A DNA stretch of 64,000 nucleotides from Aquimarina sp. BL5. GTDB lineage: Bacteria; Bacteroidota; Bacteroidia; Flavobacteriales; Flavobacteriaceae. The DNA lies in contig NZ_CP031963.1 of the NCBI RefSeq assembly GCF_003443675.1, positions 2,317,501 through 2,381,500 of the forward strand. The letters are read 5' to 3'. The notes under the pieces are model-generated. The model worked only from the letters and a program-made list of their open reading frames with translations. It did not search any database and was not told the DNA's origin. The translations under genes and the position numbers were made by a program. Shown one piece after another: positions 8,326 through 14,606 of this stretch (positions are counted from its first letter, which is position 1; every line of letters starts with the position of its first letter).

Positions 8326-8435
8326 ATACATTTTTTGGATAATGACATTTGCTTTGTAGTTTTCACGGTTTAAAAACAATCAATAAAGTTATCTATATCC
8401 TATTTTTATATTTTAGCCACGTTACCATTTAATAT

Positions 8436-11400
8436 ATGATAATTATCTCAAACTTTCGTCTCACTGTACTATTCTTTTTTTGCACTCTCTTTTTTCCTTT
8501 TAAAAGTACAATTGCACAAACCAAAATCGATACTACAAGGGCTTCGCAGTATTATAAAAAAGCAGATTCTCTGTTGACCCAAAAAAAACATGAAGAATCT
8601 ATAATATCTTTCAAAAAAGCACTTCCAGAATATAAAAAAGCAAAGGCCTGGGAAAAAGTTGCTAGTTGTTATAATAAGATTTCTGAAAATCAATGGCGGA
8701 GTCACAAAATTGAAAAGTCACTACAAAATGCAAAGAAAGCTTTAGAAATAAGTGATAAATATCTAATACAAGAAAATCAAGAAAAAGCAAATGCTTTTGA
8801 TAATATGGCTAATTATTATGAAAATATTCCTGATTATGATCAAGCTCTCGTATTATACAAAAAAGCGTTAAAAATTAGACAAAAACTATTTTCAGAAATC
8901 CACCTGGACATAGCAAAATCATATAATAACATAGGTGTGTTCCATTATCAAACAGGCGATTATACAAAATCAATACATGATTATGAAAAAGCTTTGGCTA
9001 TTAATGTAAAGATTTTGGGTTTAAATCATCCAAAAACTGGAGATATGTATAATAATATAGGAGCTGCATATACTCAACTTGGAAGATCTCAGAAAGCAAT
9101 AGAATATTACAAAAAGAATTTAACAATAAAGACTAAAACTTTAGGCAAAGATCACCTCTATGTTGGATATACTTATGGAAATTTAGCTGCAACTTATAGA
9201 AGTCTTAATAATATTAGTAATGCAATAGATTATGGTCAAAAAGCATTGTTGATTTTTATAAAACACAATCATTTACAAAATTTAGTCCTAGTATATAGAG
9301 GTTTAGGAAGTAGTTATTCCGCAAATGGTGAATATTATAAAGCATTAACTTATTTTAAAAAAAGTTTACATATCGAACATCAACTTTATGGAGAGAATAG
9401 TTTACATGCGGGAGATACATATCAAAATGTAGGGAGTATGTTTTTTGGTATGGGTTCTAATGAAAAAGCTCTAGATTATTATAAAAGGGCATTACAGACC
9501 TATGAGGCTTCACTAACAAAAAATCATCGCAAGGTTGGAGGTATGTATGTTAATATTGGAAATGTATATGTTCGTAAAAAAAAGTATGAAATAGCTTTGA
9601 AATATTATAAAGATGCTTTAAAAATATTCAATACTATCGTTGAGCAAGATAAAACTTTCATTGCTTCTGTATATAGTGATGTAGGTGCAGTCAGTTTAGA
9701 GAAGATGGAGTATAAGGATGCTTTAAAATATTATCAAAAAGCATTACAAATTTTATGTATTGAATATGGAAAAGAACATATTCTTACAGGAGCTTTTTAT
9801 AACGATATTGCAACCGTATATCATAAACAACAAAAATATGATATGGCAATTTCTTTTTTTGATAAGGCATTTATAGCCAATTCCAGAAATAATACTTCCA
9901 GCAATGTTAACCCGTTTAATGTTAATGAATATCAGGATGTACATTTGTTTCTGCAGACTTTGGAAGGAAAAGCCAAAACATTATTATCAAAATTTAAGGA
10001 TAATAATAATAAGCAAGATTTAACTAAAAGTATTGCGATATACAAACAAGCAGATCTTGTCATTAATACTATACGACAATCCTACCAAAATTATCAAGAT
10101 AAAGTTTCTTTTGCTAAACAAGCAAAGGAAATCTATACAGATGCGATTAATACACTCCTAATAGAATATAAGGAAACAAAAGAAGAATCATTATTGGCAC
10201 GAGTATTTTATTATCTAGAGAGAAACAAAAGCAATATATTAAAAGAACTCCTGAATGATTCTCATGCAAAAAATTATACAGGATTACCAGACGAACTTTT
10301 AACAACGGAAAAAATAATAAGAACAAATCGAGCTTTTTATATCTCGCAGATCTTAAAAGAAGAATCTAAAAAATCAATTGATACGCTAAAAATTAAGGAG
10401 TATGAAAATGAATTATTTAATATTAATAGAAGAAGAGATTCCTTAAATCAATCATTAGAAAAAAACTATCCTAAATATTTTAAGCTTAAATATAATAATG
10501 ATATCGTTAAAACTTCTGATATCCAGAAACAATTAGATGATAAAACAACGCTATTAGAGTTTTTTACCGGAGATAGCATCACCTATGCTTTTACCATTTC
10601 TAAAAATGAAATTGCTGTGCAAGAATTAGCAACTCCAAAACTCACAAAACAGGTTGAACAATTTCGTGAAAGTATTACTAGTAAAAACATCCAAGAGTTT
10701 AAAAAACAATCACATTTACTATATAATGCACTTGTAACTCCGATAAAAGAACAACTTAAGGGAGATAAACTCATCATTGTTCCTGATGGATCTCTATGGC
10801 ATCTTAATTTTGAATTGCTATTGACTCAGAACGATGTATCAGAAAATCCGGGAGAACTTTCATATTTACTGAAAGATTATGCCATTAACTATGCAAACTC
10901 TGCCAACCTATTATTTAATCCTTTTAAAAAGGTAACATCAAAAGATAAGAAGGAAGGATGCCTTGCATTTTCTTTTTCAGATTCGACCAATATTGTAAAC
11001 TCAAAAAACATGAGTTTGGCTACATTAAGAGATGCCGCTGACGACCTGCCAGGAACTCGCAAAGAGATTAGAGCTATCGCTGACATTATTGATGGCCAAT
11101 ATTATTTTGGAACAGCAGCAAATGAGGCTAACTTTAAGAAAAAAGCGAATCAGTATAAGATTGTACATTTAGCCTTACATGGTGAGGTGGATAATGAAAG
11201 GCCAGAGAATTCTAAACTCTTTTTCACCAAATCTAAAGATACGATAGAAGATAATTTATTATATGCTCATGAATTATTTGCTTTGGATATCCCATCAGAA
11301 CTTACTGTATTAAGTGCTTGTAATACAGGAACGGGGAAAATCGCCAAAGGAGAAGGAATCATGAGTTTGGGGAATGCTTTTCAATATGCAGGTACCAAAA

Positions 11401-11702
11401 GCTTGCTCCTAAGCAGTTGGGAAGTACCTGATAATACAGCTCCAGAATTGATGCAATATTTTTATACCAATCTTAAAGCGGGGATGAATAAAGGGAGAGC
11501 TTTACAACAAGCAAAATTACAATATCTTAAAACCGCAGATCGCTATCGCAAAGCACCTTTTTACTGGGGAGGATTTTATCTGGTAGGAGATAGTGCTCCG
11601 ATACAGTTTAGTACTATTAATTACTGGTATTGGATTCTTGGGTTTGGAGCTTTAGGAATACTATTGTTAGGATTGTTTTTATATAAACGAAAAAGAAGAT
11701 AG
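8436..11702 (+). CDS. Membrane-anchored TPR-CHAT protein (putative cysteine peptidase)
   Basis: The protein has 1088 residues. It starts with a signal peptide (about 1-28, ending IAQ). About ten TPR units follow between residues 40 and 490 (repeating YxKALxIxxKxxGxxHxxxxxxYxNxGxxY), then a helical linker to about 700. A C-terminal CHAT domain (about 720-1055) retains the caspase-like dyad: His915 in HLALHGE and Cys962 in LSACNTGTGK. The CHAT-typical GxGIMSLGNAFQYAG and FYWGGFYLVGD are also present. A last membrane helix (about 1062-1083) ends in KRKRR, so the enzymatic part should face the periplasm and be anchored. It follows the sigma and anti-sigma genes with a 110-base gap. CHAT proteins are caspase-like proteases; the substrate is unknown. 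Confidence 0.85.
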   Translation: MIIISNFRLTVLFFFCTLFFPFKSTIAQTKIDTTRASQYYKKADSLLTQKKHEESIISFKKALPEYKKAKAWEKVASCYNKISENQWRSHKIEKSLQNAKKALEISDKYLIQENQEKANAFDNMANYYENIPDYDQALVLYKKALKIRQKLFSEIHLDIAKSYNNIGVFHYQTGDYTKSIHDYEKALAINVKILGLNHPKTGDMYNNIGAAYTQLGRSQKAIEYYKKNLTIKTKTLGKDHLYVGYTYGNLAATYRSLNNISNAIDYGQKALLIFIKHNHLQNLVLVYRGLGSSYSANGEYYKALTYFKKSLHIEHQLYGENSLHAGDTYQNVGSMFFGMGSNEKALDYYKRALQTYEASLTKNHRKVGGMYVNIGNVYVRKKKYEIALKYYKDALKIFNTIVEQDKTFIASVYSDVGAVSLEKMEYKDALKYYQKALQILCIEYGKEHILTGAFYNDIATVYHKQQKYDMAISFFDKAFIANSRNNTSSNVNPFNVNEYQDVHLFLQTLEGKAKTLLSKFKDNNNKQDLTKSIAIYKQADLVINTIRQSYQNYQDKVSFAKQAKEIYTDAINTLLIEYKETKEESLLARVFYYLERNKSNILKELLNDSHAKNYTGLPDELLTTEKIIRTNRAFYISQILKEESKKSIDTLKIKEYENELFNINRRRDSLNQSLEKNYPKYFKLKYNNDIVKTSDIQKQLDDKTTLLEFFTGDSITYAFTISKNEIAVQELATPKLTKQVEQFRESITSKNIQEFKKQSHLLYNALVTPIKEQLKGDKLIIVPDGSLWHLNFELLLTQNDVSENPGELSYLLKDYAINYANSANLLFNPFKKVTSKDKKEGCLAFSFSDSTNIVNSKNMSLATLRDAADDLPGTRKEIRAIADIIDGQYYFGTAANEANFKKKANQYKIVHLALHGEVDNERPENSKLFFTKSKDTIEDNLLYAHELFALDIPSELTVLSACNTGTGKIAKGEGIMSLGNAFQYAGTKSLLLSSWEVPDNTAPELMQYFYTNLKAGMNKGRALQQAKLQYLKTADRYRKAPFYWGGFYLVGDSAPIQFSTINYWYWILGFGALGILLLGLFLYKRKRR

Positions 11703-11737
11703 CTAAGAAAATTTACGTCAGTCACGGATTTTATCCA

Positions 11738-12037
11738 GTGTTTAAACTGGCGTATCTTAGTTCTATTAAACAAAGTCCTAAAATAGTTGATAAAAAGAAT
11801 AGTGTTTTTATACCTGAGTCTGAGTACGATTTTCAGAGAATAGAGTCAGTGTTTATTTACCATAGTTCTTACTCTTATCGCTTACTCATACGCAACACGG
11901 AAAACATTTCCGCGCTGTCACATCCGAACGATTGGGTTCAAGACATACAAAAGTTACCTAATGAAGATAAAAATCACTTGTTATATTTGATAGATAATGT
12001 TATCCAAAACGTAAAAACTAAGCAAGCTTTCTCATAA
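11738..12037 (+). CDS. Hypothetical 99-residue protein (doubtful)
   Basis: An open frame starting at GTG. I do not recognise it with confidence. The last 40 residues (NDWVQDIQKLPNEDKNHLLYL) look like a genuine helical protein tail, perhaps of a small regulator. Against it: the start lies in a near-palindrome (CCAGTGTTTAAACTGG), and the middle overlaps a sequence repeated at 12082-12107 outside any gene. It has no obvious ribosome binding site. It may be the 3' part of a broken gene in a region shaped by mobile elements. Confidence 0.3.
   Translation: MFKLAYLSSIKQSPKIVDKKNSVFIPESEYDFQRIESVFIYHSSYSYRLLIRNTENISALSHPNDWVQDIQKLPNEDKNHLLYLIDNVIQNVKTKQAFS
11865..11889. repeat. 25-bp direct repeat, copy 1
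   Basis: The stretch from GTTCTTACTCTTATCGC to TACTCAT recurs at 12082-12106 with two mismatches, 217 bases downstream. Copy 1 lies inside the doubtful frame 11738-12037 and is followed by a small hairpin (CGGAAA-ACA-TTTCCG). Copy 2 is followed by the REP-like hairpin. Confidence 0.6.
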
Positions 12038-12066
12038 AAAAACAGCCACCTATCTCTAGATGACTG
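12036..12066 (-). terminator. Rho-independent terminator on the minus strand with no gene in front of it
   Basis: On the minus strand CAGTCATCTA-GAGA-TAGGTGGCTG forms a 10-pair stem with two G-U wobbles, followed by seven T (12042-12036). On the plus strand the same positions become A-C mismatches, so it works only for leftward transcripts. The nearest leftward gene ends at 14085, beyond the inserted elements. It may be the original end of the RHS operon. Confidence 0.55.
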
Positions 12067-12081
12067 TCTGTTAATTATTAT

Positions 12082-12106
12082 GTTCTTACTCTTACCGCAT
12101 ACTCAT
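12082..12106. repeat. 25-bp direct repeat, copy 2
   Basis: Matches 11865-11889 in 23 of 25 positions. It leads directly into the REP-like hairpin at 12108-12139. Confidence 0.6.
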
Positions 12107-12107
12107 C

Positions 12108-12160
12108 GACGCCACTAGAAAAATTCTAGCGGTAGCGATCACTCTAGCGGCAGCAGGGGA
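12108..12160. repeat. REP-like hairpin, copy A
   Basis: CGCCACTAG, a short loop, and CTAGCGGTAGCG form an imperfect inverted repeat. It is followed by a second CTAGCGGCAGCAGGGG tail. A second copy (CCGCCACTAGT ... ACTAGCGGGAGCGG) is split by the IS1380 element at 12401-12418 and 14043-14057. These are GC-rich islands in an otherwise AT-rich region. Confidence 0.6.
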
Positions 12161-12323
12161 AGCTAGAAACTTATTAAAAACAGTGATCAATCTATACAAT
12201 CAAGAAAGACCACATATGAGTATTGGAAATTTAACTCCGAATCAAGTATATCAAAACAACATAAAAACCGAAAAACTATGGAAGAATTATTATGTAAAAA
12301 GTCCTATCATTGTAAATCAATAA
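12159..12323 (+). pseudogene. IS3-family transposase (OrfB) C-terminal remnant
   Basis: An open stretch without its own start encodes the typical OrfB end: INLYNQERPHMSIGNLTPNQ, continuing to a TAA at 12321-12323. The NQERPHxSxGxxTP motif belongs to the integrase catalytic region of IS3-family elements. Only about 54 codons are left. The 5' part, including the DDE aspartates, is missing, and the fragment begins abruptly at the tail of the REP-like repeat. It is inactive. Confidence 0.85.
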
Positions 12324-12396
12324 TAGGACTAAGATTAAGTTGTAAATCTATTTTAGGATTAATGTAAAATATGTAAACTTTTTTTAGGACGAGACA
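12324..12396 (+). mobile_element. Right end of the truncated IS3-family element
   Basis: From the transposase stop the sequence runs to GTAAACTTTTTTTAGGACGAGACA. Its complement starts TGTCTCGTCC, a common IS3-type terminal inverted repeat. No left end is found nearby, so only the 3' part (about 12159-12396) survives. Confidence 0.6.
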
Positions 12397-12413
12397 TCTT
12401 TACCGCCACTAGT

Positions 12414-12418
12414 CACAG
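12414..12418. repeat. Target-site duplication CACAG (left)
   Basis: Direct copy of 14038-14042. The 5-bp duplication flanks the IS1380-family element exactly at the ends of its inverted repeats. Confidence 0.85.
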
Positions 12419-12450
12419 CCTTAAATCCGCATGTTTATAAGAGAAAACAA

Positions 12451-12486
12451 CCGCAAACCTTTGAAACCAAATAGTTTGCGGTTTTT
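12451..12486 (+). terminator. Terminator inside the left end of the IS
   Basis: CCGCAAAC pairs with GTTTGCGG (12474-12481), followed by TTTTT. It points rightwards, between the IS end and the transposase start, so it should stop transcription entering from outside. Confidence 0.7.
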
Positions 12487-12526
12487 AGTATTTTCACCTA
12501 AATTGGTGTTGCGATAAAACACTGAT

Positions 12527-13822
12527 ATGAAAATATTAAATTCTTCTCACATAAACCCTTTTGGTGGTTTAAATTTTGTTTTACAAGAATTTGAAAACAA
12601 AAAAATAGGGAAATTGTTGCAGGAACATTTACCAAAATTACCTGCTCAATGCAAATATTCTTGGAAAGATATATTGTATTCTTTTTGGTCAATCTATTTT
12701 TGTGGAGGAGATTGTATAGAAGATTTAGGAGGTAATTTTCATCATCACTTAAAGCATACTCATTTTTTAAATATCCCAAGTCCTGATAGAGTATTAGAAA
12801 GGTTCAAGGAACTAGCTCTTCCTAAAGTGGTGATAAAAAGTCCCAGAGGAAAAAGCACACATGAATTGAGCATTAATAAAGATATCAATACCTTAAATTT
12901 AAAAGTATTGACATCCTTGGGAGGATTGTTAGGAGATAGCTTGACTCTTGATTACGATAACACCTTCATTTTTAATGATAAAGCAGATAGTGCCAATACC
13001 TATAAAAAGCGATATGGATACTGTCCAGGAGTAGGTATAGTTGGAAATCATATTGTCTATGTAGAGAACAGAAACGGCAATAGCAATCCTCGTACTTTAC
13101 AGAATCAAACCGTCTCAAGAATGTTTGACTTATTGGATGAATCTAAGATAAAAATCAAATCTTTTCGAGCTGATAGTGGTTCTTATTTATATGATGTGGT
13201 CAATCTAGTTAGTCAAAAGACAGATTATTTTTATATAACAGCTCGCATGAGTGCTGCTCTTTCAAAAGCCATTGCTAGTATTTCCACTTGGCAAAAAATA
13301 GAAAGTAAACAAGAGATTATATATCGTGGAGAAACTCAATTCAAACCTTTTATAAGAGCTAATAGAGATACCATAAACCCTCAGGATCTTAAAACATACC
13401 GTCTGGTAGTATCCAAAATAGAACGAAATGATAAACAAGTGAATCTTTTTACTAATGAAGCTTATATTTATTCAGCTATTCTTACTAATGATCAGAATAT
13501 GGATGTTAATGATGTTGTCTTTTTTTATAATCAACGCGGAACAGTTGAAAAAGAATTTGATGTATTAAAAAATGATTTTGGATGGGATAATTTACCTTTT
13601 TCAAAATTAGAACAGAATACCGTTTTTATGATTTTTACTGCAATGTGTAGAAATCTATACAACTATGTAATTACTAGCTTTTCTCAAATATTTGAGAACC
13701 TTAAATCCAATTTTAGAATCAAAAAATTTATCTTTAGATTTATTACAATCCCTGCCAAATGGGTTAAAACTTCTCGACAACGCAAACTCAGGATATATGG
13801 GAATATACATTTCAAAACCTAA
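12527..13822 (+). CDS. IS1380-family transposase
   Basis: A DDE transposase of 431 residues, full length for the family. Catalytic-type acidic motifs are visible: Asp in LTLDYDNT (about residue 143), Asp in SFRADSGSY (about 215) and Glu in YNQRGTVEKEFDVLKNDFGW (about 343-350). The YNQRGxxEKxF signature is characteristic of IS1380-type enzymes. The gene is intact with no frameshift and ends 215 bases before the right inverted repeat. It would catalyse cut-and-paste movement of the element. Confidence 0.92.
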   Translation: MKILNSSHINPFGGLNFVLQEFENKKIGKLLQEHLPKLPAQCKYSWKDILYSFWSIYFCGGDCIEDLGGNFHHHLKHTHFLNIPSPDRVLERFKELALPKVVIKSPRGKSTHELSINKDINTLNLKVLTSLGGLLGDSLTLDYDNTFIFNDKADSANTYKKRYGYCPGVGIVGNHIVYVENRNGNSNPRTLQNQTVSRMFDLLDESKIKIKSFRADSGSYLYDVVNLVSQKTDYFYITARMSAALSKAIASISTWQKIESKQEIIYRGETQFKPFIRANRDTINPQDLKTYRLVVSKIERNDKQVNLFTNEAYIYSAILTNDQNMDVNDVVFFYNQRGTVEKEFDVLKNDFGWDNLPFSKLEQNTVFMIFTAMCRNLYNYVITSFSQIFENLKSNFRIKKFIFRFITIPAKWVKTSRQRKLRIYGNIHFKT

Positions 13823-13866
13823 CTAAAAAACAAGGAAGATCCCAAAATGACTTATTAAAAAGTAAA

Positions 13867-13890
13867 CCCCAACAAAGTTGGGGCTAAAGC
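13867..13890 (-). terminator. Inward-facing terminator at the right end of the IS
   Basis: CCCCAAC-AAA-GTTGGGG is a perfect seven-pair stem at 13867-13883. On the minus strand it is followed by TTTACTTTTT, on the plus strand by no T run. It should stop leftward transcripts coming from the RHS operon before they run antisense through the transposase. Confidence 0.55.
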
Positions 13891-14037
13891 ATATACCTCA
13901 TTGTCTTCTCAAACACCTATACAATTAGTTCTCTGAAAAATTTAGAACTAAAAAGTGGAAAAATCTAAATACCTTAGAGGGTTTTCAACTTAATCTTAAA
14001 AAAAAACTTAAATTAATCGAGACATGCGGATTTAAGG

Positions 14038-14042
14038 CACAG
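14038..14042. repeat. Target-site duplication CACAG (right)
   Basis: Right copy of the duplication at 12414-12418. It is followed by ACTAGCGGGAGCGG, the right half of the interrupted REP-like hairpin. Confidence 0.85.
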
Positions 14043-14084
14043 ACTAGCGGGAGCGGGGGGTATAAAACTCGATAAAATAGACAA

Positions 14085-14588
14085 TCAGCCATTTGGCCAT
14101 TTTTTTAAAATAAGTCCATTTAAATAGTTTAGAATTTTATTATCTATTGGATAACTAACTTTTTTATCATCGCATAATAGCATTGATGGTAGATGAAAAT
14201 CAAAAAGAGTATCAATTTTATCATTCATAGCAAAATATATAAAAGTGCTTGAACAAGAATCTTTATAATCACTTCCTGAATAGGCTTTTATATTCCTTTT
14301 AATATTCGACTTTGATTCAAAAAACTGATTAAGTATTTCACTTTTATCAATTTCGTAACTCTCATAACCTTTTTTATCAGATAAATAATAAACTTTATTC
14401 TGGTCATTATTATCAATAACAAGATACTTGTCATTAATATTAAAAACAATATGCTTTCCTAAATCATTTTTTAAATTTTCACTAATAAACTGATTTATAC
14501 TATCTATCCTTGCTTTATCAAAATTTGTTTGTGAGTTACAAGATGTTACAAATAGTATTAATATAATATTAAAAAGTAAATGCCTCAT
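14085..14588 (-). CDS. Small lipoprotein, candidate immunity protein for the RHS toxin
   Basis: 167 residues with a type II signal peptide; the lipobox is FVTSC with the lipidated Cys at residue 17, so it is anchored in the periplasm or outer membrane. The rest is an acidic, alpha/beta-rich domain with no family I recognise. It is only 18 bases downstream of the gene that ends in a putative metallopeptidase toxin, on the same strand, and is the last gene of the operon. This is the standard position of an immunity gene in polymorphic toxin loci. A lipoprotein location fits a toxin that acts outside the cytoplasm. The role is inferred from position. Confidence 0.65.
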   Translation of the reverse strand: MRHLLFNIILILFVTSCNSQTNFDKARIDSINQFISENLKNDLGKHIVFNINDKYLVIDNNDQNKVYYLSDKKGYESYEIDKSEILNQFFESKSNIKRNIKAYSGSDYKDSCSSTFIYFAMNDKIDTLFDFHLPSMLLCDDKKVSYPIDNKILNYLNGLILKKWPNG

Positions 14589-14606
14589 AATAATAGTTTC
14601 ATAATT

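Larger units (their letters stand above)
12419..14037 (+). mobile_element. IS1380-family insertion sequence, complete, 1619 bp
   Basis: Perfect 16-bp terminal inverted repeats, CCTTAAATCCGCATGT at 12419-12434 and its complement at 14022-14037, are bounded by CACAG duplications. The repeat starts with CCT and resembles the ends of the IS1380 relative ISEcp1 (CCTAGATTCTACGT, from memory), which also makes 5-bp duplications. The single transposase gene is intact, so the element may be active. Removing it and one CACAG restores a REP-like hairpin. Confidence 0.9.

Noticed and set aside
11865..12160. Possible CRISPR array
   Set aside because: Only two 25-bp copies with mismatches and unequal flanks, no regular spacers and no cas genes.
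12498..12779. 93-codon minus-strand frame over the transposase start
   Set aside because: Shadow of the IS1380 transposase in another frame.
13870..13880. CAACAAAGTTG core, similar to the palindrome at 946-958
   Set aside because: It is the stem of an IS-internal terminator (CCCCAAC/GTTGGGG), far from any metal gene; the shared core is probably chance.
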